This document shows positions 14,016 through 27,790 of a stretch of DNA of 64,000 bases, piece by piece. The position numbers were made by a program, and so were the translations under genes. The notes beneath the pieces are model-generated. The model made no database searches and was not told the DNA's origin. It worked only from the letters and a program-made list of their open reading frames with translations. Positions within the stretch are counted from its first letter, which is position 1. Every line of letters begins with the position of its first letter. The DNA comes from Luscinia megarhynchos (taxonomy: Eukaryota; Chordata; Aves; Passeriformes; Turdidae), in the NCBI GenBank assembly GCA_034336665.1, contig CM067592.1:39249889-39313888 (forward strand), read 5' to 3'.

Positions 14016-14904
14016 TGTCTTGGAAACACTTGCTATGCTGGGTAATAGGATCATTTGTAGACATGAGAAGATTTGGATATATTCATTGACTCTTTACTTT
14101 AGTAAAAGTTCTGTATCTGCATATCTTTCATACTTCATCATATATCTGGCTTTAAGGCCATAATGTATTATGCTTTTACTTTCTTTATGTATGACCGACC
14201 CTATAAAACAAATATGTTCTATATTCTACTCTTGTGTTCCGTTTTTTTGTGTCAAATTCAATGAGATTCCTATGAGGATATTGTGATAATCATGATATGG
14301 TGATCAGGTCAAAATCACATACCTTTTTTGCAGTAATTTTTATTACTGCAGATATATTTTTACTTATATCATTATTTTTCAGCTGCAAGGTTTTCTTTAA
14401 GTCTTTCTAAGAAGAAAAATTTAATGATTCAGAGAATGAAAATACCTGTCAGTGTTTTGGGATGAAAAGATAAAACAGGAACCAGTAGCAAATAACTCCT
14501 CCCTCACATCCTCAATCAGATTTTGTCAGTGTTGCCTCACAGGCTAATGTGTAAATCAAAGATGGCATGACCTTCCTTGAACTCACAGATTTATTTATAT
14601 TGCATGGAGTTGACTTTTTTACCTAGTTGTTGTTTGGCGAATTCTGCCACTCATAAATTATGTGTCTAATATTTCTTGGAAGGTCACAATAGGAGAGTAT
14701 ATATCCTGATCCTGCTCAGCACACTAGACATGCAGAAAATAGTTATTTAAAATAGCATGCACGAAGAAAAAAGATCAGGCAGAATATGTTTTTCCCCATT
14801 TTTCTCTGAATTTGCTTAGTATTGTAACACAGTGTTAAAGGATTTATAAAAATTAGCACCTGTAAAATCCCTCATGTATTTTTCATTAGAAAACCCTGCA
14901 TTTT

Positions 14905-14932
14905 CTTAGAAGTTAGCATATTAACTTCTAAG
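14905..14932. repeat. Perfect 11-bp inverted repeat (hairpin)
   Basis: CTTAGAAGTTA at 14905-14915 is exactly reverse-complemented by TAACTTCTAAG at 14922-14932, around a 6-base GCATAT loop. There is no T-run, gene end or other context that gives it a role. Palindromes of this size do arise by chance in AT-rich DNA. Confidence 0.8.
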
Positions 14933-17900
14933 TCAAGTTTCCTAATTTTCAAAATTTCAGTTTTCACACAAGTGAGGAACAAGAAACAATGTTCAGATAT
15001 CATCCCTGGAAATAATCCAGACCTCTGTCATGTACTTGTTAAAGTTTTCCACTTCCTTGGTCTATTTGTCATTTACTTATGTCAAAACATTACAATCTAT
15101 TGTCAACCCCAACTTCAATATCTATTCTCTCTCCCAAGATCTCAGATGTTCTGCCAGTCTTGTTTAAAATCACTGAGGATCTGGCAATGGTACCATTTTT
15201 CACTCTCTTCTATATTGTTAGAAAACAATGGGAGGTGACCTGGTATTTGAAAAGTTATTTTAGAAATTTTATTTTTTAGAAAGAATCAGTAGGTCTACAA
15301 ATTTGATCAGCCTTTATGGTCATCTCATGGAAGCACAGTAAACTAATATGCAAGTTCACATCCCTGCTTACACATAATGACTGAGTTGGCAGAATTACAT
15401 CTAAATCCTTCATTTCTTCCCCTTCTATGTGTTCTTGGTGACAGTGAATTTTCTCCCTTGAAGCCAAGATTTCACTAGGTCTGGGCAGAAAAGTTTAAAA
15501 TAAAACATAGAATGTGAAAAATTGAAAAAAAAATTATGAAAACCAGGAGAAAAATGCAATTGAGTGTGCACGAAGCCAGACTTGTTCTCACTTCAGTGAG
15601 TTTCTTTGGTGTTTCCCCTAACCCATTCATATTTAAGGTAGTCTAGAGCCTCTTGTAATTTACTTTTATCTATATTCAGCTACTCTTTACTATATCAAGT
15701 GTGATAAAATTCATCCTACTGCTCATATAAAAACTTCAATATGCTTTTATTTTCACACTTGTAAATAAAGAATGGTTAGCCGAATATGTGGCGAAATTAC
15801 TTTCCATGAAAAACTGGCTGATAAAGGTGAAATCAGATTGGTAACACAGGAATTTAGTGAAACATCAGGATGAATAATTTCCATTATATTTTTTCATTTT
15901 CCCTCTAAATTATGAATGGTCAGAGGACCTGTGACTGTATGCATAATTCAACTTAGGTGACTTTATTCTTTTCTGCATTTTATCCTGAGAATAATTTTTT
16001 CATACTTGTGTATAAAATTCTGTAAAATCTCTTTCCATGTTCTCAGGTGTTTTTTTGTGTTTACTTGTAATCTTTTGGTAGCCAAGTGTGACAAGATTTT
16101 TGTGAGAATACTTTTTCCGTATATAAAGATTTCCTATTACATGATATATCTTACAAACCAGATTCTTACCTGCTACTATTTCAACATAAGTAAGACTGAA
16201 ATGAAATAATTGATCATGGAGCTTTAAATGTCATAACTTGATATGTCTTCATTAAATTTCAAAAGTTACGGTTAAGTCACACACAAAGGTTGTCCCGTAA
16301 CCAGGGGCAGCCAATGTCACTGAAAAGTCTAGACCCTGTAGAATGGCAGGCTTGAGGGTGACAGCCTTGCTCAGAAGCAGGACAGGGAGAAGCTGGCCTG
16401 AAACCCAGACCAGGCAATTCTGAAGTTTCCTGGCAGGTAAAAATTTTGAGCATGGCCTAAACAAAAATTCTTTTATGAAACCTCTAGGTTTTGACAAGAA
16501 ACGCTGTAGAAAGACAACTAACTTAAAGAGAAAATTCTGAATCAGATTTAGGAATGAACAACAGTGCATCCAATTCTGTATTGCCCTTGGAGCTAGTGTC
16601 TATGCACCAAAAGGGTCCAAATTTACCCAGTGTAATGTGTTTATATCTACAATGTTTTTTAAATGACCATGCTGTTTGAAGAGATCATGACTCTGCTGCA
16701 GTGTAGAAAGAGAGAAAATAAAGTTGTATATTGACTAATATTCCTAAAGTTGAAATCATCTGCCATTTGGAATATTGCTTAAGAATCCCTCTTACTGTAT
16801 TTGTAACAATATTGAGAATTTCAGAACCATGGAGCACTTATTATGTAAAATAAGGGTGCACTAGGGTTAATGAGAATGTCTCAAAACGTAATAATAAATT
16901 AGGGCATTACAAAAATTTCAGATACTTAATACATTTTAATAAAAATTGTGCTACAAACAAACTGTATCATTAATATGTTTGTTATCTTACAACAAGAGAG
17001 CTTTTAAAATATAAAAAATTCAAGTTTTTGAATGTCCAGGTGACACCTGTATTTTTTTCCCACTTCGTAATAATGTTCAAAGGTGATGAAAAAATCTAAA
17101 GGAAGTTCCTGTACACCTACTTATGAAAAGTCTTTCCTAGTATGACTATTTTAATGTATAAAAGTAGAATCCATTTAACTTTTTGTCAGACATCAGAACA
17201 TGACATTGATGACAACTCAAAGATGGTATACATTTTTTATTTCAAATTAATGTTGGAACAAGCCAGGGATTTATATCCTGCACTTAAATGCCTTTTCTCC
17301 TACACTTTCATCATCTGCACTGTTACAGCCTGTTTGGAGCTCTCAAATTCGCAGGGCAATGTACTCTGTCAACTGAGCTTTACTTTGTGAGTTCATCAGG
17401 AAAGAAAACAAGCACAAGGCAGAAGGGCTCAATCCCCTCCATAAAGGTTAATCTAATATGCATTCACTTAACTCATGAGGTTTCTATCTCACAATTTCTT
17501 TGCTTACTGACCCCAACTCACAGTTTGTATCTTCCATTTTGTAACTAATGTGTAAGCCTAGGAGCAAAACCATAGCCTAGCTGAGGGTGAGAGTGCCTGT
17601 CCCTCTTCCTCATCAGCGTGCAGCCATCCCGTGTATGACACTGAGAGCACCAAAAGCCTCTGCACTCTTACTGGATCCAGCTCAAAAGTTTATTTTCAGT
17701 AAGCTGACATCCATGTCTTGCAGCTTGGAAGGTTGGCTACACCGTTAAGTTAGTAGATTCTGAAATAACTGCACAACAATCAGCCTACAGGGATGGTGGC
17801 TCCAGGAGACAGAAAATTGCAGGTGACAGTGGCTGCAAAATGACCTTCAGTCCTTCTAAGCCATCGTGTCCTATAGGTGTTGCTGTCTCACGGATCTGAT

Positions 17901-20691
17901 GGTGCTGCTCTCCTCAAGCATACACCAAGCTTTAGCATGGGCTGTGTTCAGCCAAAACATGAGCATGAGCTGAATAAAGTCACAGGCACCAATTCCTTAT
18001 CACTGACCCAGCAACTGCAAAAGTTTGACAGCAGAAGGAACAAGTTGTTGATATGGTAAATCAAAACCAAACCTGATCCCCATAAATCCAAATTTTTAAC
18101 TGTAGAGTGTACACTGAAACCGCAGTCATGTTCTACTTTACTATTAATCATAGTATCACAATATTTATTTTTAAAATGTTTTGTTATACCCAAATAAATT
18201 TTATTACAGTGTTTTATAAAGTTAGTATTTAATGTGCAATATGATATTTTATTACAACTTTTCATATTTGTCACAACTAGATTAGACACAATGTGCATAT
18301 TGATGAAATTTTCTAAAAGCAACCGTATGTCTTAGATGTCTACAAATGCACCTTGCTTAATGTATTCATTCTTACAAATGAAAAAATATAGTTCATAGAC
18401 ATGTCAAACACATAGGAGTTAAAAAAATACCCCAATTACCCTGGCTTCTTATTGGTAACACCTGCAACTTGCTTGGAAAATACTCCAGCATTGGAGGCTT
18501 CTTTTGAAGGAAATCATTGCAAGTAGCAAAATGGAGAGATGTAAATGCATAAATTTTACCATTCTTTGAAACCAGAAAATGCTGTAGCACCCAACAAAAC
18601 CTTTCACACAGATTCCTGGGCTTAGGTGAAATAGTGTCACGGGGTGAAACCTACCTGAAAGCATTGTTCAGATGAAATAAACCTGGACTTTATTTGCCTC
18701 TGTTCCGATCAGTTAGCCAATCCTGCTATTCACTGGAAAAGGAAAGAATCACAAGTAAGCATTATGGGAGAAAACTGCCTGAAAGCACTACATCTAGCTG
18801 GCTTTATTTGTTGGATTTTGTGTGGGAGAAAGAAAAAAAAAAAAATCCCACAGATGAATCACTAACATACACATTGCATCCATTTAACATACTCAGGATG
18901 GGGAGCCAGAGGGTGATAACACCTTAGGGAACAGCCAGCAATACTGATGGGCAAAATCAAAGATATTAGCATGGGGCTTTACACTCTTCAAGGTCACTGG
19001 TTGTTTATGCCAGCAACTGAATTAGAAAGCAATGAATGGTGGAGAACAGTCACCCCTCAGTGCAACCATAGCCACATCCATCCAACAGCCATGCAAAAGC
19101 TGTGCAAGTCTAGAGTTCCTTCACAGAGAAACCAGTCTCAATGTGCTCGCTGATTGAATGCTCTGTTTCCCCAACTCTGTGGTACTGGTTTTAAAAGAAC
19201 TTGGAGGAGTGGGGACCTTGGTTTCTGCCAGTGTCTTTAAAACTATTGCCTCTGTGTGTGACAGGACAGTTAGGTCTGATAACAGGAAGTTATTTCTATC
19301 TTCCTTCTGCACCACTCATCCTTGGAAAATAGCCTCCACAGTTTATCTCAGAGGGCAGTATGTTTGTGTCCTTGCAACTTCCCTACTCTAAAATCCCCAG
19401 AGAAAATCTGGAAAAAGTATGCTGCCTGAATAGAAATTTGGAAGGACTCAAGGTGATACACACCTGCCCATCTCCATTTCATATACAATCAATACATCCA
19501 TGAAGTGATCTTGTTCTTCAAAAGCTGGTAAACCTATGTTAAAAGAAGTGCAATGTGACTGAATTCCTGAAATTTCCTCTTAGGCACCTATCTATTTAGA
19601 TGTCAAAATAAACTGATTTCAGTGTGAGGAGTCTCCCCACACCTACCCACATTATTTAATATTTTATGTATTTTGAGAACTGACAGGCATGTCAGTTCCA
19701 TTTAGAAAAATCAGCTCTTCTTAAGAGTGAATCTTAAAAAGTGGGCTAAATTGTACAATTTTAGCCACTGGGTATTTGCAACCACAAGATTCAGGTCGAG
19801 ATGGCAAATAAACGATGACATGTTCTGCTGTAAGGAGCTTACCTTGAATGAAGAGTTCCTGACAGTGTGTGATCTTTGTTTTAGTAATGGTAATGGAGAA
19901 AGGGTGTCGTGTATCACTGCACAGACATGGCTGAGAACTAGCATACCCTTCCCTCCACTTTTTCTATGCAGTATCTATTCACAGAGTCTAGAATGCAATT
20001 AATGATTCATTTTTGGAATCTGAACAGGTCACATGGCAATTGTGACTACTTTTTTACACTTTTTTCTCAAAGGACTCAGTACTTCCTGGCATGTTCTATT
20101 CTCAATGAGTCAACTTGTGTTGCAGTGACTGGGAGCTATTTCCTTTGCAATATTTCTTGGAACACTTCAATTATTAATCTCTAAAGAATGTTTCTCTTTG
20201 CAGAATATTTATGGATTTATATGACAATAGCTGATGCTTTTGTCATTTCCACAAAAATATACAATAATGGTGCAACGTACAAAAAAACTAATCTGTTCAA
20301 GGTTGTACCCAGATATATTACTGTATCTGTTAAACTCATGTATCATGTTAACATGAGCTGTACAACCTGGAGCTGTTTTCCTAGAGATTTTCATAAATAT
20401 CCCTTTTTTCCCGGGATCTGATATCAGGATGTCAGCAGTAGGAAAGTCCAGGATTGACTCTATTTTGGAGATCTGAAATACTAGCTACAGAAAGACACTT
20501 TCAGTTGCATGCTAATACCATTAAGCCAGGGTAACATTTTATTAATTATCTAAAGGCATACTTTAGTCATAAGTGCAAATAATTTGTAAACAGCATCTGC
20601 ATGAAATGTGTTTGAAAAGGAATAGAGAGTGTCTGTACTAATATGCTATTGGAATGAAACAGTTTTATTCTTGAAAAAGGACACCTAGATT

Positions 20692-20725
20692 TAACATAAC
20701 TCTGACAGTAACATAATTCTGACAG
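20692..20725. repeat. 17-bp tandem duplication
   Basis: TAACATAACTCTGACAG is immediately followed by TAACATAATTCTGACAG, two 17-bp units with one C/T difference. This is a small local duplication, probably replication slippage. Confidence 0.85.
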
Positions 20726-23700
20726 TAGATCAACATAGTATTAACAGAGTATTCTTTTGCTGATAAAGACCATGCTACATAAAATGCAGACAGAATGGCA
20801 GTTTAAAATAAAGGTATTAAACTAACATGCCATGTACTAGAGCTCTACCTAACCAATTGCTGTGTTAGTCACTGCAGAACAAGAATAATAATGCCTTCAA
20901 ACTATTTTCTCTTGTGAAATATTTTCTCTTTCCATCAATATAAACATTGCTGAGACTTCAAATTATTAGTTCCATTGAAATAGGTTAACATTGAATGATG
21001 CCCATCCCTAACAGAAAAGTTTGTAGCCCATGGTTTGTGGTGTATTATCAAAGTTTTAGAGAGGATGAATTGTCTCCAGCAACAGATAAGAATTTTTTAT
21101 TTTCTTGGTTTGGAATAAAATACATAAAAGCTATATTTACATAAAATTACATTATAATAAACACACAGTTATGCATAAATTCAAGCAATAAGCTTGATAA
21201 ATACCAAGAAACAAAATAAATGTTTTCAAATAACACTATTAAGGATTAATAAAATAATCACATTATCTTTTTAGCCTATGTTAAATCTTTTCAGCATATG
21301 ATAAGAACACACAATGGACAATAATTTAGATGAAATATAATTGTCTATTCAAATTCTAAAAGATCTGATATGATCTGGTGCAAAATATTTCTACACATGC
21401 TCAAGTGTGTAACACTACCTGAAAGACAAAATATATTTTTTGTGAGTAGTGGTGACCTAGAAAGGGTATTCCAGCATTTTATCTTATATTGATTTAAATA
21501 ATCAATTACCAAAACGATTTGCAGAGTGATCGTGAAACATTTCTTGCATAATTTAACAAATCTCCTACTGAGTTTTAAAGAAACTACATGACAGTTCAAC
21601 CTCTCTATTAAATTTTTTTCCAATTGCAAAAAAATCTCATTTCATTATGTGAAGATCCCCATTGGGAGGATTCTCATTTAGATGGGGCTCTGTGTTCCTT
21701 TGTGCTGCATCTTTATTGCCCACTCCCCATTCTTTGAAGATCTCCAAGAAACTTCTGAGATTCTCTTAACTTGTAATGTTGTTATATACTGTGTAAATTC
21801 ACAGAAATTTAATGTTTGCTGCTATTGATACAACTTATCAAATCATGTTGTACTTATTGACAGAACTGTACAAGTCATCTTATTTCTACATGCTTACAGT
21901 GACATAAGATAATGATTGTATAAGGTGGAGAAGTTCTAATCCTTCTGATCTCATTTCTTGGACTGTAAGAAAGACACTTGAAAGCCTAAATTAAATCTAA
22001 AGTTTTTCCTATTCATTCTTTCTGAGTTTAAGGTATACTTCTTCGAAAGATTAAATTCTTTCTTTCTTCCTTTCTTCTTTTGGGTCACTAAAAAAAGGAG
22101 AGAAATCCTTAATTTCTCCTGCGTATTTTCTTGTTATTTTATTTTCAGAAGAAAATTGATTTCTTCCTCTTACTGGGCTTGTGTGTTAACTGCTAATTCC
22201 TTACATCATCTGGCTTGCATTTCATCTTTAATTTGCCACTGGAATGCTTACTTAAAAGGTGATTTAAGTTCTTACTTAGGATGAATGAATTTCAAAGCAT
22301 TATTTTCTAGTTCCTTCCTTGATCTAATTTATATTATTTTGCACAGTCCTTTCTGTCATGCTTTCAAATAATTTCAGGTGACAAACACACTCTGTGGATT
22401 TGTTCTCTGTGGATAAGTAATAAATTGCCAATCTTTTTTATGTTCATCTGGTTAAGCAAACATTCCAATGAAGCAATATTTCTAGTAAGTTGATTTTTCA
22501 TTTAACAGTTTTATCAATTCACATTTTAAAAAAGCACGACCAAAATGTTTATCAACTGTTAAATACTAGTTCATGAACTATTAAATATTAGGCTGAAATG
22601 TTACTAATCAAGTGCATAAAGAGAAAACAAAACTTTTTTTTTTTAAACTGGATCTTTTGATGAGCACTTTCTCATAGATGTAGATAGAAAAGATTGACTC
22701 TATTGCCACAATGAGGGCTGGCTGACTTTGTTTTTCTTTATGGGGCAGGTCTTAAGTTATAGTATATTGACAGTACTGAATATATGTGGAAAAAAATATC
22801 TCTTTTTTTCTATAGGAGTTGCTTTCCATGTTGCACTAAAGCAATTATTTAGAAGAATTGAGATAACTTATGAACAGAATTACAAGGTAGATTATTATAT
22901 CTATTAGCAACACAGCAATCAGCTGACCCTTTATGAAGTTATTGACCAAATTCACTGACAATATAGCACTGGAAATGACTCTGTTGAATCTGTGTTAAAT
23001 CTCTATTGTATTGTTTTGTTTTCGTGCAACATAAGTCCACTGACATTTGAAAAATTATGTCAGCATAAAACTAGGGTAACAGGGAATTGTGTCCAGTTTT
23101 AACTGGTAGTCCAGCATATTTAATATCTTTTTTTTTCCTAGATTATTTTCTGCAGAAACATAAGAAGTATCATTTCTTAGAGAAAAGAGAAGGATTTGTT
23201 GCTAATGTATTTCATCTCAACTGAATTGATGTATTAAACATCCATTAGGGGAGATAAGAAATCTGTAATATATGATCCATCAGTATATACAAACAAGTAT
23301 AAATACACACATATATTTTGAAGTTCCTTTCCATTCTTACACGTCTCAAACCGTTGCTTTGTGATTTTATATAAAACAACCATGATCTACAGAAAAGGCA
23401 GACAGGCTTATAGATTCCTGCTGTCTGATTCATGACTTGTTAGTAGATCCAGGATGCCACACAGGGCTCCTTGGCTGTACAGGCTGGCAGGCAAAGGAGA
23501 CAAGGAGATACATTCACTTCAAACAAAAGAAGCTGCAGAGGCATCAACTCAGCAGGTCAACAGTTTTCTTTTGATATTGAGCTTACTCACAGAGACATTA
23601 GCTGGATTAGTGGACATGACATTACCTTTAGCAGTGCTAAAATAACAACCAGGAAAAAAATGTGGGAATTATTTCATATTCATCATTTTGATTTTAGTCA

Positions 23701-26700
23701 CATTTGTATCAAGCGTGCCACGTTTAGATGGTAAAAAGAGCAATATTTTTCCAAACTGGTACATCTCAGAACAATGAAATGAGAAAATCTAGTTTCAGTT
23801 TTGATTGTATGATGAAATGGAAAATAATTATGAAACATTGGATGCCTTTCTTTCAATTTAATTCTGTATGAATAGAATGTGCACAGAATAGTTAACAATA
23901 TAATGTACACTAATTACTGTCCTGCTACTGGAAATTTGCATTGATTGATAAACTGCACTTGCATTACTCTAAGTTAAGAAAGTAACCCCATTGGTCAGCT
24001 TCTACTTTTTACCAGATTCTGGCCAAATAGTTGAAGATTTCAAAAACTTATGTTGAAATTATTACCCTAAATGATATTTACGTTTTTAGAAACATAATGT
24101 GTTTTCATTAAAAAGTTAGGCACTTTGGAGGCTGGAAGAAAAAGAGCAAAGCAAGTTAGAATTCTAGAGATTTGATTTTCCTGGTATTGTAATAATTTTT
24201 CTTTGAGTATTTTCTTACTCTTATAAGATATTAATGTTAACTTTCAGATGGACTTTTGGTCCCTTGTGGGTAAAAGAAGCAAAGGAACCTCATCTTATTT
24301 TGCAAAGACAATCTCATTTGATCATGTGTACCTAACTTTGAAAAGAAGATGAATCACAGAAAAAAATTAATTAACTATTGTTATATGAGCTACTTTGTTT
24401 AACTTAGCCAATAGAGTTGGAGTGCCAATTGTTGAAGAAATCAAGTATTATTGCCCTTGTGATACATTTTTGAAAAACCGTCCCTATTGACAGTTCACTT
24501 ATAAGTGTAAACTCGCACACCCAAAAGCCTCTTTAAGGGGTTGTGTGTTTGTTGGGATTTTTGCCTAGCCTTATACCAATTTTTAGAATAGCTCTCCAGG
24601 AACAGTTGTAATATTTCCTTAAATCTACACTACAAAATCTCCCACCGCCCGAGTGAACTCTGATCTTTCCTCCCTTCCCCTGCCCTCTCCTCCCCTCCTT
24701 TGCAGCCTTTCTGCTGTCTCTTGTAGAAATCCTGGTGTGAGAACAAGGTAGAATTTTATATCAGATAGATATGGTGGCAAAGTTTACTGCTAGTCCTGAG
24801 AAACAAAAGGACAAATATGGGGTATATGATGTAAAACACATACTAGGCATGTCCTAGAAGAAATGAAGCTAATGTTTTAGTTATTACTACACTAAATGCT
24901 CAGCATGCTTGTTAAAACATGTCAGAGGAAGATGTAAGATTGTACTGAAAATCGTGTGATTGCTATTACAGACAATGTTGATATAATAGATACTATTTTT
25001 TTGATGGTGGAGGAGTTTTTTGCAGGTTTTTTTTTTGTTGTTGTTCTTCAAGGGTGTTTGTAAAAAGAATAAAGCCTAAATATGAATTTAGGCTTATATA
25101 ACACCATTTTAGGTTATTAGAATTAAATTTATTGATAAATGAATATACTTCAAAATATTCCTAAAAAATTTCATTCAGACCTTAGGCAGTCCATTCGTCT
25201 TCTTCAGGCCAAACAATCTGCTGTGCCTTGCATGAGCTGTCTTTCAATAGCAGAAACACATGTGCCATTTTTAACCTCTCAGCTTTTCAGTAATAAACTC
25301 TATAAAATATATTTTAAGAACTTTCAGGATTTTTTTTAATCTACAAAAATACAGGTCACCCTTGTCACAAATTAGGCTAAGACATGAACCAGGAAATAAA
25401 ATATAAGGCATTTGTAAAGGAATGTAGTGGAAGCAAATAATGAATCAACACTTGACCATCAGTCTGATACAAGAACAAACAAGATATATGTACTTGTCTT
25501 AAGATAGAATACATGCAAGTGGAATAAAAGAGAAACTCCAGTTCTGATTGCAGACTTAGTCTCATGTAAATACTCCCATCTGGCAGACTCCCTAAGAACA
25601 TAATTTAAAAGCTACCATTTTTTACCAATGTTAGGCAATCCTTTATTTTATTACTTGTCAAAATTATTTTATAATTTATAAAAGAGTTTATAGCAATTAC
25701 CTGAATCTATTTATTTGCCATACCTTATTGACATGAAATTATTTTTTATTCTCTTTATTATAGTTAACTTCAGTTAAGATAGTGAAATATATTTCAAAAA
25801 CTATTTTGAAAACTATTTTTTCTCTGCATTGCAATCACTTGTTCTCCAAATCTGGCCTGAGGTCTACACAATCCAGCTGAAAAATTTCAATTCAAAACAA
25901 AAAATTAAAAATCCCAGTTCTAGAAAACATTTTAGATTAAAATTTTGTCTTCAATCTTTAATATTTTATTAAAGTAGAGGAAAATGGAAAGGCATAAATT
26001 TATAATAGATTATAACCATAATTTACAAAGTCTAAAAGGAGGAAAGAAGAGGATTTGCTGCTATTCATACTTAAATCAGCTCAATAGTTAGGGACATCTT
26101 GTCCAACTGAAAGAGAACTCTGAAATCAAGATCTACAGACACACAGTTCCTCAAGAGCACCATGCCATGGCCAGAGGAAACTGGAATCAGAGCAAAGCTG
26201 CTTTTTTATTATCACTTACACAGACCTATCCCACCACATGGAAGAGAAGTGGACATACCATCTTCTCAAAGCCTCATCAGTGGCGTATGGAATATCTGAA
26301 AAATAGAACTCTCCATCTCCAAGCCTGAGTGGACTCAAATATGTGTACTTTTGAAGAGGCAGAAATTTTTGCCGACTAAATTATATACCACATCTGACAC
26401 AAATTCCAAAGCTAGGAGTTCTTTTAAGCAGATAAATATTTTCCAAAAGTCTCTCAAAATCAATGCTCTTTGACATGAGCTACCTGCTCAAAGTCAGGAA
26501 TCATGCCCAGGAAACATGAAAACAGCATTGGTATGATATTATACATACATCACATGTAGATAGGAGAGCCAAGAGAGATGGTATTATCATAATCACCAGC
26601 AGAGAGAGGAATATATTCTCCTCAATTTCTTCCAAAACAAATAATAGAGTTTTCCAAATTGAAAGAGAAGTCAGGTTAGGACAAAGCAGTGCAGAAGACC

Positions 26701-27579
26701 CTCCTAAAAATGTGTGGTAAAGCTAAGGAACTCCTTGCAGAAGGATAACACAAATGCTAAGATGTAACAACAGCACAAGAAGAGGCTAAACAATTTGTTA
26801 AAAATGAGCAAGTCTGTAGAATCTCTATGTGTAACCAGAGTGATATATAAGAACACTGGGAAATGAAATAATTTCTTTTTGTTCTGTTTCACCACACTGT
26901 GTTAGGCATCACTTTGTTTGCAACCAGAAACAGGTTAGATGGACCATCACAGTGATGCATTATGTTTACCATTCAATTTTTTAACAGCATTCTGAACTCA
27001 AAATATCACCATCTTGCAGAATTCTCACCTATCTAAATAGCAAACCTAATGGTCCACTGTAGATCAGTCTGTTTCCGAAAAATTAGACTTACCTTCTTTC
27101 CATCAAAAATTCTTTTGACCTTAAAGATGTTTTAATACAACAGATAAGTCAGTCCATAGCATTAATTTGTTTAGATCTCAGATGAATTAAACAAATACTG
27201 AGATTAATAGAAGGGGAGGAAAAAACTTCTCTACTAATCATCAGCTCTGAGATCACTCATCATATGATCAGCACTGAGAAGAGCCACATTTCCAGCTTCC
27301 ATCAGTGCATGTTCATAACCTTTGTCTTCTCCAGTTTCATTGTTCCCAGCTTCACTGGATCAGATCCAGAGATCTTGCTAGCAATGACCTGAAGAATGAA
27401 ATGCTGTAAATCAAATGTTAATCAGGTTTGCAGATGACATGGAATAAGCCCTCCTTGCCCAGGTTGAGGTCATAATCAGCCCAAATTTTCCATTGTTCTG
27501 ATGATTATGCTCTTATTCCTTCAATCCCATTGCACCTTGAACTTGAGTGGGAAAATAAACCAACAACAAGAAAACACAA

Positions 27580-27671
27580 AACAAAAAAACCCCAACAACA
27601 GCAAGAAAATGACAACAACAAAAAAACCCCAACAGCAACAACAAAATGACAACAACAAAAAAACCCACACC
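27580..27671. repeat. A-rich 37-bp tandem repeat, about 2.5 units
   Basis: Units start at 27580, 27617 and 27654, 37 bp apart, each beginning AACAAAAAAACCC. The first two units differ at only a few bases; the third is partial. The repeat generates lysine/asparagine/glutamine-rich open frames on the plus strand and cysteine/phenylalanine-rich frames on the minus strand (27505-27702, 27521-27733). Those are artefacts of composition. Confidence 0.85.
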
Positions 27672-27742
27672 AAAAATCCGAACAGCAATATGAAAATGTC
27701 AAATGTCACAAAATGCCACATTTCGGTCAACAATTAAAATTT

Positions 27743-27745
27743 CCC

Positions 27746-27788
<43 letters not shown>
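27743..27788. repeat. C6-T40 homopolymer run
   Basis: Six C are followed by an uninterrupted run of 40 T (27749-27788). It is by far the longest homopolymer in the window. It could be a poly(A) tail of a minus-strand retrocopy whose body would lie to the right, or a slippage-expanded tract. Avian CR1 does not usually leave poly(A) tails, and the 250 bp to the right show no recognisable transcript. Confidence 0.9.

Positions 27789-27790
<2 letters not shown>

Larger units (their letters stand above)
14016..27579. other. Long non-genic stretch
   Basis: About 13.5 kb with no gene that I can support. Patches with somewhat higher GC occur at 16255-16620, 17570-17900, 23440-23560 and 24640-24735. 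The last is pyrimidine-rich (CT-rich with TTTGCAG and CTTGTAG) and resembles splice-acceptor tracts without a following conserved exon. The longest open frames (minus 17948-18322, 124 codons; minus 16252-16569, 105 codons) are compositionally ordinary and lack recognised domains. Conserved noncoding elements could be present but cannot be recognised from a single sequence. Confidence 0.6.

Noticed and set aside
17948..18322. 124-codon minus-strand frame
   Set aside because: The longest frame outside repeats, but AT-rich with no recognisable domain, no exon context and a length expected by chance in 64 kb.
27505..27733. Cysteine/phenylalanine/valine-rich minus-strand frames
   Set aside because: Direct product of the A/C-rich 37-bp repeat read in reverse; the hydrophobic appearance is compositional.
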